Of a stretch of 64,000 nt of DNA, positions 45,605 to 54,077 are shown piece by piece (within the stretch, counting starts at the first letter, position 1; each line of letters begins with the position of its first letter). Origin of the DNA: Aminobacter aganoensis (lineage in GTDB: Bacteria; Pseudomonadota; Alphaproteobacteria; Rhizobiales; Rhizobiaceae); the NCBI RefSeq assembly GCF_014206975.1, contig NZ_JACHOU010000005.1, positions 1 to 64,000 of the forward strand. The letters are read 5' to 3'. Both the position numbers and the translations under genes were made by a program. Below the pieces are notes generated by a model, which was not told where the DNA came from, did no database searches, and worked only from the letters and a program-made list of their open reading frames with translations.

Positions 45605-46951
45605 TCATTCGGCAGGCTGCAGGGCGCGGACCGGCTTCTCGCTGCGCTCACGGCCGGGCACCAGCACGGCCCACATGAACATCAGCGCCGAGATCACCAC
45701 GATGACGCCGGAGCCGAGGCGCACCCAGTAGAACAGGGCCAGCTGGTCCTGCACGTCCATGAAGCTCTCGCCCAGCACGCGCTGGAGATGCACCTGAACG
45801 ACACCGGCGAAGGTCAGCGCGAAGGTCATCACCGACATCGCCGTGACCATCATCCAGAAGCTGGTGATGTTGAGCCACTGGTTATAGGGCGCGCGGCCTT
45901 TGATCTCGGGAATGGCATAGGCCATCATGGCGAGATTGAGCATCACATAGGCGCCGAAGAAGGCGAGATGCCCGTGCGCCGCCGTCACCTGCGTGCCGTG
46001 GGTGTAGTAGTTGACCGACGACAGTGTGTGCAAAAAGCCCCAGACGCCGGCACCGAAGAAGGCCATGACCGAGCAGCCGATGGACCACAGCAGCGCTGCC
46101 TTGTTGGGGTGATTGCGGCCGGCCTTCCAGGTCATGTGGAAGGTGAACAGCACCATGGAGAAGAACGGCGCCACTTCGAGCGTCGAAAACAGCGAACCGA
46201 TCCATTGCCAGTAGCCCGGCGCGCCGATCCAGTAATAGTGGTGGCCGGTGCCGAGGATGCCCGAAAACAGGGCGAGGCCGACGATGACGTAGAGCCACTT
46301 CTCCACCACCTCGCGATCGACGCCGTTGAGCTTGATCATCAGGAAGGCGAGCACCGACGCCATGATCAGTTCCCACACGCCCTCGACCCAGAGATGGATG
46401 ACGTACCACCAGTACATCTTGTCGAGCGCCAGGTTTGACGGATTGTAGAACGAGAACAGGAAGAAGATCGCCAGCGCCCAGAGCCCGAACAGCAGGATGT
46501 TGGTGACGGCGGTCTTGCGTCCCTTCAGTGCCGTCATGGTGATGTTGAACAGGAACATCAGCACGACCACGACGATGCCCACCTTGATGACGAAGGGCTG
46601 CTCGAGGAACTCGCGGCCCTCGTGGATGCGGAACAGGTAGCCGACCACGGCGATACCGGCCGCGATGAAGAACATCCAGAACTGGAGGATCGCCAGCTTC
46701 GGGCTGTAGAGTTCGGTCTCGGTCTCCTCGGGCAGCAGGTAGTAGGTTGCGCCCATGAAGCCCATCAACAGCCAGACCACCAGCGCGTTGGTATGGATCA
46801 TGCGGATGATGTTGAACGGCAGCAGCTCCGACAGCGTGTTGGGCACGACATAGACGAGGCCGGCGAGCACGCCGAAGGCGACCTGGGCCAAAAACAGGAC
46901 CAGGGCGCCGTAGAAATAGGTCATCGCGACCTTTTGCGTTTCGTATTTCAT
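45605..46951 (-). CDS. norB: Nitric oxide reductase catalytic subunit NorB
   Basis: A 448-residue, 12-helix haem-copper-oxidase-like protein that reduces NO to N2O in the inner membrane using haem b, haem b3 and a non-haem iron. His and Glu ligand regions are visible, e.g. IHLWVEGVWELI, GTGHHYYWIG and AHGHLAFFGAYVML. Length fits cytochrome c-dependent NorB. It is 10 nt downstream of norC, with which it forms the enzyme. Confidence 0.95.
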   Translation of the reverse strand: MKYETQKVAMTYFYGALVLFLAQVAFGVLAGLVYVVPNTLSELLPFNIIRMIHTNALVVWLLMGFMGATYYLLPEETETELYSPKLAILQFWMFFIAAGIAVVGYLFRIHEGREFLEQPFVIKVGIVVVVLMFLFNITMTALKGRKTAVTNILLFGLWALAIFFLFSFYNPSNLALDKMYWWYVIHLWVEGVWELIMASVLAFLMIKLNGVDREVVEKWLYVIVGLALFSGILGTGHHYYWIGAPGYWQWIGSLFSTLEVAPFFSMVLFTFHMTWKAGRNHPNKAALLWSIGCSVMAFFGAGVWGFLHTLSSVNYYTHGTQVTAAHGHLAFFGAYVMLNLAMMAYAIPEIKGRAPYNQWLNITSFWMMVTAMSVMTFALTFAGVVQVHLQRVLGESFMDVQDQLALFYWVRLGSGVIVVISALMFMWAVLVPGRERSEKPVRALQPAE

Positions 46952-46961
46952 GTCTGTCTCC

Positions 46962-47414
46962 TCAGCCTGCCTCGTTCGGGGGCCACTTCTGGGTGTTGAT
47001 GCGGCTGGTCCATTCGAGGAAGTCGGCCAGGTCGTTCAGTTCCTCGTCGTTCAGGTTGAACTGCGGCATCTGGCGCCGGCCCTCGATCCCCGACGGCTGC
47101 GCCGCCATCCAGGCCTTCAGCGTTTCGCGCGCACCCTCGGGGTCGCTCTCGCCGCCGTAGCGCTTCCAGACATTGCCGAGTTCGGGCGCGAAATAGGCGC
47201 CCTCGCCCAAGATGGTGTGGCAGTTTATGCAGGAATTCTTTTCCCAGACGTGCTTGCCGCGCGCGACAGAGTCCGTCAGCGTCGTCTCGTCCGTGGAGGT
47301 CGTGCGGATGTAGAAATGGCTGTGGGCCGTCAGCCCGACGAAGATTGCGAAGAAGAAGATCGAACCGCCGTAGAAGACGTTTCGAGCCCCCGTTTTTGTG
47401 AGGCGTTCTGCCAT
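46962..47414 (-). CDS. norC: Nitric oxide reductase cytochrome c subunit NorC
   Basis: A 150-residue membrane-anchored cytochrome c that passes electrons to NorB. An N-terminal anchor helix (about 13-30) is followed by one haem c site, CINCH at 62-66; the likely axial Met is in QMPQF. The ATG at 47414 has AAGGA 8 nt upstream, better than the adjacent GTG. An NnrR-type box lies at 47544-47559. Confidence 0.95.
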   Translation of the reverse strand: MAERLTKTGARNVFYGGSIFFFAIFVGLTAHSHFYIRTTSTDETTLTDSVARGKHVWEKNSCINCHTILGEGAYFAPELGNVWKRYGGESDPEGARETLKAWMAAQPSGIEGRRQMPQFNLNDEELNDLADFLEWTSRINTQKWPPNEAG

Positions 47415-47543
47415 CACGTGATCCTTTCCAGTCAGGTGGCCGCGCCAGCGGATCGGCCCGATCGTTTTCCCTCCCGACAGGCACAGCCCGGCGGTCTCCG
47501 GTTACCCGGACGGGAACCTTCTATGGGTTTGGGGAAGAGCTTC

Positions 47544-47559
47544 TTTGCGTTTTGGCAAA
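47544..47559. promoter_or_regulatory. NnrR/FNR-type box before norC
   Basis: TTTGCG-TTTT-GGCAAA, an inverted repeat matching TTGCG-N4-CGCAA with one mismatch. It is centred 137 bp upstream of the norC ATG on the minus strand and overlaps the gap after norF. Confidence 0.65.
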
Positions 47560-47574
47560 CAAGTCGCCCGCGGC

Positions 47575-47847
47575 TCAGCCAACCGCCATCGCAACAGCGA
47601 TCGTCTTTGCCGCGCCGCCCAGCGCAAGCACCAGGCACCAGCCCAGCAACGCGCGCGACATCGCCGCCTGGCCGCGCAGGCCCATGAAATCCAGGATGAC
47701 GAGGCGGGCCTTGAGCATGGCGAGGCCGAGAACGAGCGAGGCTCCGGCCGCAGCGCCGCCAAAGCGCACGGCCACAACGCTTGCCCCGGTCAAAGCGAGG
47801 AGGAAGAGCCAGGAGCGGGCAAGCCGCCGGAGGGAGCCGTCCGTCAT
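47575..47847 (-). CDS. norF: NorF-like small membrane protein
   Basis: A 90-residue protein with three hydrophobic segments, resembling cytochrome c oxidase subunit IV-type NorF (KARLVILDFMGLRG in the middle). It accompanies NorE and is thought to support full NO reductase activity. It starts 5 nt after norE. Confidence 0.75.
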   Translation of the reverse strand: MTDGSLRRLARSWLFLLALTGASVVAVRFGGAAAGASLVLGLAMLKARLVILDFMGLRGQAAMSRALLGWCLVLALGGAAKTIAVAMAVG

Positions 47848-47852
47848 GCCGC

Positions 47853-48410
47853 TCACGCCAGGTAGACCAGCGGGAACATGACGATCCAGATCAGGTCGAA
47901 GACATGCCACAGCGTGGTGATGAGGACGACGTTGGCACGTCCGACGCGCCAGCTGACCAGCAGCAGCACCAGCGCGCCGAAGGCGACGTGCAGCAGGTGG
48001 AAACCGGTCAGCAGGAAATAGAGTTCGAAGAACACGCCATAGGCTTCATCGCCGGTATGTCCGATCTCGCCGCGGTATTCGAACAGCTTGATGGCGACGA
48101 ACAGCAGGCCGAAAAGGGCAGCCACGATGAGCGCGCCCCTGGCCTCGCCGCGTGTCGCCCCGGGCCGTGCCGCGCGCGCCGCCTGCCAGCCGCTGGTCAG
48201 CAGCACGGCGGTGTTCAACGCGGCGAGCGGCGCGTTCAGGTGGAGCCGCGCAGCGGCGAACTGGTCCGCCTGCACGACGCCGGCAACCATGAAGGCGACA
48301 AGCAGGATGCCGAAGGCGGCGAGTTCGCTCCACACCAGGATCCAGAGCAGGAAATCGCCGGCGTCCGGCGCCTCGTCTTCCTGCGCGCGCGTCGAAACAG
48401 TCATGTCCAT
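47853..48410 (-). CDS. norE: NorE, cytochrome c oxidase subunit III-like protein
   Basis: A 185-residue membrane protein with about five helices and the subunit III pattern (FLLWILVWSELAAFG, FYLTGFHLLHV-like FELYFLLTGFHLLHVAFG, HVFDLIWIVMFPLVYL). It is accessory to NO reductase rather than part of the purified NorCB enzyme. Its start is 34 nt from a perfect NnrR-type box, and norF follows directly. Confidence 0.88.
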   Translation of the reverse strand: MDMTVSTRAQEDEAPDAGDFLLWILVWSELAAFGILLVAFMVAGVVQADQFAAARLHLNAPLAALNTAVLLTSGWQAARAARPGATRGEARGALIVAALFGLLFVAIKLFEYRGEIGHTGDEAYGVFFELYFLLTGFHLLHVAFGALVLLLVSWRVGRANVVLITTLWHVFDLIWIVMFPLVYLA

Positions 48411-48443
48411 GCTGCTTCTTAGGCAGGCGGCGGCAAGGCTTCT

Positions 48444-48457
48444 TTGCGTTTGCGCAA
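48444..48457. promoter_or_regulatory. Perfect NnrR-type box between norE and the 51-residue gene
   Basis: TTGCG-TTTG-CGCAA, an exact inverted repeat of the NnrR consensus. For the rightward gene a start 41 bp downstream would be near 48492, 24 nt before its ATG; for norE it would fall at the start codon itself. It therefore fits best as the promoter element of the rightward pair, and possibly of both. Confidence 0.75.
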
Positions 48458-48515
48458 GGTGGCGGGCGCGAAAATCTGCGACATCGCGACATCGGATCAG
48501 TCAACGGAGCCCGCG

Positions 48516-48671
48516 ATGAGCAACGCCCAATTCGGCCTTTCGGTCGCCACGCCGATCATCGTCGGCTTCGCGCTGCTGCTCTATCGCATGGGTGTGCTGC
48601 AGCGCACGGGGGCAGCTTCCGCGGTGCTCGCCTCGATCGCCATTGCCGCAGTGCTGTTCTTCAACCAGTAG
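48516..48671 (+). CDS. Small two-helix membrane protein in the nor-nir cluster
   Basis: A 51-residue protein with two hydrophobic helices (about 8-25 and 31-49) joined by a short basic turn (YRMGVLQR). CGGAGC precedes the ATG. A perfect NnrR box lies 59 nt upstream and a hemerythrin-like gene follows after 16 nt, so it is probably induced by NO during denitrification. No family recognised. Confidence 0.6.
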   Translation: MSNAQFGLSVATPIIVGFALLLYRMGVLQRTGAASAVLASIAIAAVLFFNQ

Positions 48672-48687
48672 ACGTTGCAGCGCCGCG

Positions 48688-49137
48688 ATGAGCGATCCCA
48701 ATTCGACGGCTGGTTTCACCGAACTGCACAGGCTTTATCGCGCGACGCTGCAGATCTGCGACAGCCTGGAGGCCGTCGCCGATTCCCTTCCTCGTCCCGA
48801 CCGCAGGCTCTGCCGGCAAATCGCCGCCGAGCTCAAGCCGGCCATCGAAGCCGCAAACAGGCTGGAGGAGGAAATCCTCTTTCCCGCCGCCCTTGGTCGC
48901 CTGCCCGCTGCCGGCACCGGGGCGACGATCGACCGGCTGCGACTGGAACATGCGCAGGACAATGCTGCCGCCGACGAAATAGTCCGCATCCTCGTTGGCC
49001 TGTCGCGCGGTGGCGGCAAGCGCTCCTGGGATGCGATAGGCTACATGCTGCGCGCCTATTTCCTGGCTGTTCGCCGCCATGTGGCATGCGAGCAGAACCT
49101 GCTCGCCGCACTGCGGACGACCTCCTGCCCCGACTGA
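48688..49137 (+). CDS. Hemerythrin-like protein
   Basis: A 149-residue helical protein with the spacing of a hemerythrin HHE domain: His in ELHRLYRA, Glu in EEEILFP, His in RLEHAQDN, and His plus Glu in [12 protein letters not shown] di-iron site is plausible but not every canonical ligand can be assigned. It could bind NO or oxygen or carry iron. It follows the 51-residue membrane protein gene and precedes nirK. Confidence 0.65.
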   Translation: MSDPNSTAGFTELHRLYRATLQICDSLEAVADSLPRPDRRLCRQIAAELKPAIEAANRLEEEILFPAALGRLPAAGTGATIDRLRLEHAQDNAAADEIVRILVGLSRGGGKRSWDAIGYMLRAYFLAVRRHVACEQNLLAALRTTSCPD

Positions 49138-49231
49138 CAGGGCATCCCGCGCGGGACGCTGTCCTGGCCGCCCGGCCAAGCATTGCGGCGCTGTACTGCC
49201 GACCCGCCATTTTCCGCAAGAGCAGACCAAG

Positions 49232-49245
49232 TTGCGGCACTGCAA
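49232..49245. promoter_or_regulatory. NnrR-type box before nirK
   Basis: TTGCG-GCAC-TGCAA, one mismatch from the consensus, centred 101 bp before the nirK ATG. A start 41 bp downstream leaves about 60 nt of leader. A second imperfect palindrome (TTGTTTGCG...CAACAA) lies just after it. Confidence 0.65.
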
Positions 49246-49339
49246 CAATTGTTTGCGCTGCAACAAAGATCACTTGCCGCAAGCCGCCTATCCTCCTGAC
49301 CGTAATAACAGGCAACGCCAATCACGAAGGAGAACTGAA

Positions 49340-50458
49340 ATGTTGACGCGACGCGAAGCACTCTTGGGTACGGCCACAGGTGCGGCAGCGGCCGCGCTCC
49401 TGGGCTCGGTCATCGCAACTCCGGCGCTGGCGCAGGCCAAGGTGGCCGACATCGCCGGCCTGCCGCGGGTCAAGGTCGACCTTGTCGCCCCGCCCTTCGC
49501 CCACCCTCACGACCAGATCGCCAAGGGCGGCCCCAAGGTCATCGAATACCGGATGACCATCAAGGAACTGCCTATGGTGATCGACGACGAAGGCACGACG
49601 CTCCAGGCGATGACCTATGAAGGCTCCATGCCCGGCCCGTTGATGATCGTCCACGAAGGCGACTATGTCGAACTGACGCTGGTCAATCCCGAGAGCAACG
49701 AGATGCCGCACAACATCGACTTCCATGCCGCCACCGGCGCGCTGGGCGGTGGTGCGCTGACCCACGTCAACCCGGGCGAACAGGCGGTGCTGCGCTGGAA
49801 GGCGACCCGCACCGGCACCTTCGTCTACCACTGCGCGCCGACCGGCATGATCCCCTGGCACGTCGTCTCCGGCATGAGCGGCGCCGTCATGGTCCTGCCT
49901 CGCGACGGGCTGAAGGACGGCGCCGGCAAGCCGCTGAAATACGACCGCATCTTCTACATCGGCGAGCATGACCTCTATGTGCCGCGCGACGAGAACGGCA
50001 AGTACAAGAAGTACGAGAGCCTCGGCGACAGCTATGACGAGACGCTCAAGGTGATGCGCGGCCTGATACCGACCCACGTCGTCTTCAACGGCAAGGTCGG
50101 TTCGCTCACGGGTGACAACGCGCTGAAGGCCAAGGTCGGCGAAACGGTGCTGTTCGTCCACGCCCAAGCCAACCGCGACAGCCGGCCTCACCTGATCGGC
50201 GGCCATGGCGACCATGTCTGGGAAGAAGGCAAGTTCGTCAACGCCCCGGCCAAGGACCTGGAGACCTGGTTCATCCGCGGCGGATCTGCGGGGGCGGCGC
50301 TCTACACCTTCCTGCAGCCGGGTGTCTACGCCTACGTCAACCACAACCTGATCGAGGCAGCCGAACTCGGTGCAACCGCCCACGTGATGGTCGAGGGTGA
50401 ATGGGACGACGACCTGATGAAGCAGGTCCAGGCACCCGGCCCGATCCCGACCAACTGA
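49340..50458 (+). CDS. nirK: Copper-containing nitrite reductase NirK
   Basis: A 372-residue periplasmic enzyme that reduces nitrite to NO. Residues 1-33 are a twin-arginine signal (TRREALLG...). Type 1 Cu ligands are His124, Cys165, His174 and Met179; type 2 Cu ligands are His129, His164 and a His near 335 in GGHGDHVW; catalytic Asp127 is present. Spacing equals that of characterised NirK. GAAGGAGA precedes the ATG. Pseudoazurin, encoded nearby, is the likely electron donor. Confidence 0.97.
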   Translation: MLTRREALLGTATGAAAAALLGSVIATPALAQAKVADIAGLPRVKVDLVAPPFAHPHDQIAKGGPKVIEYRMTIKELPMVIDDEGTTLQAMTYEGSMPGPLMIVHEGDYVELTLVNPESNEMPHNIDFHAATGALGGGALTHVNPGEQAVLRWKATRTGTFVYHCAPTGMIPWHVVSGMSGAVMVLPRDGLKDGAGKPLKYDRIFYIGEHDLYVPRDENGKYKKYESLGDSYDETLKVMRGLIPTHVVFNGKVGSLTGDNALKAKVGETVLFVHAQANRDSRPHLIGGHGDHVWEEGKFVNAPAKDLETWFIRGGSAGAALYTFLQPGVYAYVNHNLIEAAELGATAHVMVEGEWDDDLMKQVQAPGPIPTN

Positions 50459-50486
50459 CCGGCGGGCTCCTTTCACTGTCCAACTC

Positions 50487-50518
50487 GGCCCGCCGGCATG
50501 CCTGCGGGCCGTTTTTTT
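50487..50518 (+). terminator. Intrinsic terminator between nirK and nirV
   Basis: GGCCCGC and GCGGGCC form the stem, with a further partial pairing in the loop, followed by seven T residues. It ends 6 nt before the nirV start codon. Confidence 0.85.
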
Positions 50519-50523
50519 GAAGG

Positions 50524-51405
50524 ATGAAATCGATGAAACCCGGCTTACTCCTGACCACCGCGCTCGTGGTTCCCGCCATCGCGCTGGCCGTTTACCTGAC
50601 CCGTGATCCGGCCGGGCCGACCGCCCAGCCGGCAATGGCCTCGCCGCAGACGGTTGCCATTGCCCCGGGCCGGCTGGCCTACAGGCTGCCCGGCGAGTTC
50701 CAGACCGCCGAGCGCCCGGTCGATGCGCCGGAGGATCGCGTCCGCTTCCGCCGCTCCTTCGACATCATGGCCTATCAGGTCGGCGCCGCCGACTATGCCC
50801 TCTGCGTCGCAGATGGAGCATGCGCTCCGGCGGATGGCGCGGTCCAGCGCGCGGCTAACCTGCCCGCGACGGGCGTCAGCTTCCGCGATGCCAACGCCTA
50901 TGCCCAGTGGCTGTCGGACAAGACGGGAGAAGGCTGGCGGCTGCCGACCGACGAGGAATGGGCTTTCGCCGCGGCCGAGCGTTTCAGCGACCATGGCATC
51001 GACCCCGACGGCGGCAGCGACGCCATCGCCCGCTGGCTGGCGCGCTACCGCGGCGAGGCCGAGGCAGCGAAAGGCCGCGACCCCGAGCCCAAGCCGCAGG
51101 GACATTTCGGCGCCAATTCCAACGGCCTCCACGATGTCGGCGGCAATGTCTGGGAGTGGACGACGACCTGCTACCGCAGGGTGGCGCTCGACGGGAACGG
51201 GCGCGTCGACACCAGCACCGACAATTGCGGCGTGCGCGTCGTCGCCGGCAAGCATCGCGGCTACATGTCGTTCTTCATTCGCGACGGCAAGAGCGGCGGC
51301 TGCGCGGCAGGCCTGCCACCCGACAATCTCGGCATCCGCCTCGTCAGGGAGCGCCCGTCGATGCTGTCGGCCTTCAGGGCGCTCTGGCGCGGCGCCACCG
51401 GCTAG
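50524..51405 (+). CDS. nirV: NirV, formylglycine-generating-enzyme-like protein
   Basis: A 293-residue protein with an N-terminal signal anchor (about 5-25) and a SUMF1/FGE-sulfatase domain: DIMAYQVGAADYALCV, GVSFRDANAYAQWLSDKTGEGWRLPTDEEWAFAA and GLHDVGGNVWEWTTTCY. NirV commonly follows nirK; its role in nitrite reductase is unproven. Cys is present in the C-terminal part (DNCGVRV, GGCAAGL). It begins 6 nt after a strong terminator, so it is expressed by read-through or weakly. Confidence 0.9.
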   Translation: MKSMKPGLLLTTALVVPAIALAVYLTRDPAGPTAQPAMASPQTVAIAPGRLAYRLPGEFQTAERPVDAPEDRVRFRRSFDIMAYQVGAADYALCVADGACAPADGAVQRAANLPATGVSFRDANAYAQWLSDKTGEGWRLPTDEEWAFAAAERFSDHGIDPDGGSDAIARWLARYRGEAEAAKGRDPEPKPQGHFGANSNGLHDVGGNVWEWTTTCYRRVALDGNGRVDTSTDNCGVRVVAGKHRGYMSFFIRDGKSGGCAAGLPPDNLGIRLVRERPSMLSAFRALWRGATG

Positions 51406-51418
51406 GCGTTCCAACGGC

Positions 51419-51455
51419 AAAAGGCCCGGACCTCCGATGGAGATCCGGGCCTTTC
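51419..51455. terminator. Bidirectional terminator between nirV and nnrS
   Basis: AAAAGGCCCGGA and TCCGGGCCTTT form an 11-bp stem with a 13-nt loop, between the convergent nirV and nnrS genes. A residues precede and T residues follow the stem. Confidence 0.85.
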
Positions 51456-51484
51456 TCGTTTCCGCGGAGTTCAGGCCAGCCTTG

Positions 51485-52690
51485 TCACGACGGCGCCGCG
51501 TTGGCCTGCCGCGCGCGCAGCTTGGGCCGCAGCAGCATGCCGCCATAGACTGCCGCATAGCCCAGGAAAGCGAGTGTCCATGCGGCAGCCGACGCGTGCA
51601 GCAGCGATGTCGTGCCGGGCAGGAAAGCGTAGGCGATCCTGAGTATTGCCGACGCGACGACCGCAACGAAGACCATGCAGGTGGCGTTGCCGGCATGCAG
51701 CGCGCGTCCGGTGTGCCCCAGCGTGGCCCGCGACATCACTGCAAGCGTCATCGCCCCGATGGCGCCGGTGCCGAAGGCATGCAGGCCGGCGGCCGGCGCC
51801 ACGGCATCGGGCAGGAGAACCGCAAGTGCCGCCAGCAAGAAGCCCACCGGCACGAAGGCATAGGCAACATGCAGGATGACCACCAGCGGATCGCGCCAGG
51901 TGCGGTCGCCGGCCCAGCGGCCGAGCCTTGCCACGTTGAGTGCTCCTGCCGCGAGCAATGCCGCGCCGCTCGCCACATGATCCGGGAAGCAGGTCCAGGC
52001 CAGAAGGGCGACTGCCGAGCCCAGAATCGTGACGGCGTCGAAGCGATTGAACGGCACCGGCAACCGTCCCGGCGTCTGGCGCGCCAGCCAGTTACGGGTA
52101 AAGCTCGGGATGATGCGGCCGCCGATGATCATGATCAGGATCACGGTGGCGCCGATCCCGAGCCGGCGGGCGATGTCGGCCTCGCCATTGACATGCACCT
52201 CGAGATGATAGGCGACATTGGCGGCGAACAGGATGCTGACCGGCACGAGCACTTTGAGGTTACGCCAGTTGCGGCCGGCGATGATCTCGACGGCGGCTGC
52301 GACGGCGACCGCCAGCAGGAACGAGCTGTCGATTAGGGCGGCGACGAGCCAGCCGATGTCGACCGAGAAGAATACCGCCAGGCGGCCGGCCAGCCAGATC
52401 GCCACCAGTGCCGCCAGCGGCAGCCCCTGCACCGGCAACCGGCCCGTCCAGTTGGGAATGGCGGTCAGCAGGAACCCGGTGACGATGGCCGCGACGTAGC
52501 CGAAGATCAACTCGTGGATATGCCAGTCGACCGGCGCAAACACGCTCGCGGTCTCGAGCCGTCCGGAGAGCATCGGCAGCCATGCCAGGATGGTCAGGCC
52601 GGCATAGAGCGAGCCGAGCAGGAAAAACGGCCTAAAGCCGTAGGAAAGCACGGCGGGATAGTTTCCCGGCCGAACGCGTGGAATAGCCAT
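51485..52690 (-). CDS. nnrS: NnrS family haem-copper membrane protein
   Basis: A 401-residue, 12-helix membrane protein. Early family markers are YGFRPFFLLGSLYAGL and DWHIHELIFGYVAAIVTGFLLTAIPNWTGR, and later GGRIIPSFTRNW and MTLAVMSRATLGHTGR, with conserved His. NnrS binds haem and copper and protects cells under nitrosative stress. The start MAIPRVRPG has GGAGGGG ahead of it. It follows the pseudoazurin gene, separated by a hairpin. Confidence 0.93.
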   Translation of the reverse strand: MAIPRVRPGNYPAVLSYGFRPFFLLGSLYAGLTILAWLPMLSGRLETASVFAPVDWHIHELIFGYVAAIVTGFLLTAIPNWTGRLPVQGLPLAALVAIWLAGRLAVFFSVDIGWLVAALIDSSFLLAVAVAAAVEIIAGRNWRNLKVLVPVSILFAANVAYHLEVHVNGEADIARRLGIGATVILIMIIGGRIIPSFTRNWLARQTPGRLPVPFNRFDAVTILGSAVALLAWTCFPDHVASGAALLAAGALNVARLGRWAGDRTWRDPLVVILHVAYAFVPVGFLLAALAVLLPDAVAPAAGLHAFGTGAIGAMTLAVMSRATLGHTGRALHAGNATCMVFVAVVASAILRIAYAFLPGTTSLLHASAAAWTLAFLGYAAVYGGMLLRPKLRARQANAAPS

Positions 52691-52712
52691 GACAGCCCCT
52701 CCAACGGGAAAT

Positions 52713-52737
52713 GCCGGGCGGAACCGTTCCACCCGGC
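52713..52737 (-). terminator. Hairpin between pseudoazurin gene and nnrS
   Basis: GCCGGG and CCCGGC enclose an inner GGAAC/GTTCC palindrome with one mismatch. It lies about 31 nt after the pseudoazurin stop. Likely partial attenuation between an abundant cupredoxin and nnrS. Confidence 0.5.
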
Positions 52738-52768
52738 TGGCTTAGAGACAGATATGGATACGCCGCAC

Positions 52769-53209
52769 TCAGTTGGCGGGAACCTGGGCCAGAAGCGCCT
52801 CGAAAGTCTTCTTGGCCTTGCCGGTCTGCTTGACCACCTTGGCCGCCTCGAGATTGGTCGGCTTGCCGACCACGATCAGCGCCACCATGCCCATGCCGTA
52901 ATGCGGCGTGCACTTGACGCCGTAGACGCCTTCCTTGTCGACCGTGATGGTGATCTGCTCGTTCATCTTGCCCTTGAACGGCGTCGCCCCCTCGGGGATC
53001 ATGCCCTTGATGCTCTCTGCGTCATGCGACTTGTCGGTCGGCACGAACGTGATGGTGTCGCCGGGTGCAGCGACGATGTAGTCGGGCTGGAACACCATGG
53101 AGCCCTTTTCGCCCTTGTTCAGCATCTGAACCTGGTAATCGGCGGCCTGCGCGGCACCGGCCAGAAGCATGGCTGCGAACGCGGCTGCGGTAGCAATGGC
53201 GTATTTCAT
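52769..53209 (-). CDS. Pseudoazurin
   Basis: A 146-residue periplasmic blue-copper protein with a signal peptide (1-22, A-Q-A). The type 1 Cu ligands are His62, Cys100, His103 and Met108, with the exact spacing of pseudoazurins (40/78/81/86 in mature numbering). It carries electrons to NirK and possibly NorC. A TTGAT-N4-CGCAA box at 53280-53293 would give a leader of about 36 nt. Confidence 0.95.
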   Translation of the reverse strand: MKYAIATAAAFAAMLLAGAAQAADYQVQMLNKGEKGSMVFQPDYIVAAPGDTITFVPTDKSHDAESIKGMIPEGATPFKGKMNEQITITVDKEGVYGVKCTPHYGMGMVALIVVGKPTNLEAAKVVKQTGKAKKTFEALLAQVPAN

Positions 53210-53279
53210 GATCTTTCTTTCCTTTCACGACGGCTCCAGCCGTTGGGCCCTTGCCTATGTCGTTTTTGCCGGAGACACT

Positions 53280-53293
53280 TTGATCCAGCGCAA
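53280..53293. promoter_or_regulatory. FNR/NnrR-type box between pseudoazurin and nnrR
   Basis: TTGAT-CCAG-CGCAA: one FNR-like and one NnrR-like half-site. It is centred about 77 bp from the pseudoazurin start and 69 bp from the nnrR start, so it can serve both divergent genes and may give autoregulation of nnrR. Confidence 0.65.
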
Positions 53294-53355
53294 ACCGCGG
53301 CGAGATGATCTGTGGTTTCGGAGAGCAGGATCGGGAACGCGCAGGAGCAACTGAA

Positions 53356-54060
53356 ATGAGCCGTCTTGACCGCTCGCTAATCACCGGCTTGCCCCCTTTC
53401 CAGGGCATGACCCCGGCGGATCTCGACCGCGTTCTCCAGCAGGCGCGTTCGCTGCGCATCGCCAAGGACCAGACGGTCTTCGAACAGGAGGGCGAGGCGC
53501 ACTCGTTCTTCCTCCTGCTCGACGGCCATGTCCGCGTCGTCAAGACCACGCCGGACGGCCAGCAGGTCATCGTGCGCTACATCAGCCCGGGTGAACTGAT
53601 GGGCATCGCCCATGCGCTCGGACGCACCACCTACCCGGCCAGTGCGGTCGCGGCCGTCGACTGCGTCGTGCTCGCCTGGCCCGGCAATCTGTGGCCGGAC
53701 CTGGCGGGGTCCTTTCCGAGCTTCGCCACCGGCACCTACAAGACCGTCGGCGCCCGGCTCCAGGAGGCCCAGGCCCGCGTCGTCGAACTGGCCACCGAGC
53801 AGGTCGAGCAGCGCGTCGCCCATGCCCTGCTGCGGTTGGTCAAGCAGACGGGGCGCAAGACCGAGGAAGGCATCCTCATCGACTTCCCGATCTCACGCCA
53901 GGACATCGCCGAGATGACGGGCACGACGCTGCACACCGTCAGCCGCCTGCTCACCGCCTGGGAGGAAAGGGGGCTGGTCAAGAGCGGTCGCCAGAAGGTG
54001 ACCGTGGTCGAGCCGCACCGGCTGTTCGCGCTGGCCGAGGGCCGCGCTGAAAAAGGCTGA
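53356..54060 (+). CDS. nnrR: Crp/Fnr family NO-responsive regulator NnrR
   Basis: A 234-residue regulator. An N-terminal cyclic-nucleotide-type sensor domain (about 10-130) lacks the Cys cluster of FNR, fitting the haem/NO-sensing NnrR/DNR branch. The C-terminal helix-turn-helix has SRQDIAEMTGTTLHTVSRLLTAW; the H-x2-SR pattern differs from the E-x2-SR of FNR. The start MSRLDRSL has AGGAG ahead. It likely activates nor, nir, pseudoazurin, hemN and DUF2249 units through the boxes listed here. Confidence 0.9.
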   Translation: MSRLDRSLITGLPPFQGMTPADLDRVLQQARSLRIAKDQTVFEQEGEAHSFFLLLDGHVRVVKTTPDGQQVIVRYISPGELMGIAHALGRTTYPASAVAAVDCVVLAWPGNLWPDLAGSFPSFATGTYKTVGARLQEAQARVVELATEQVEQRVAHALLRLVKQTGRKTEEGILIDFPISRQDIAEMTGTTLHTVSRLLTAWEERGLVKSGRQKVTVVEPHRLFALAEGRAEKG

Positions 54061-54077
54061 CGGACGGCCCGCCATCC

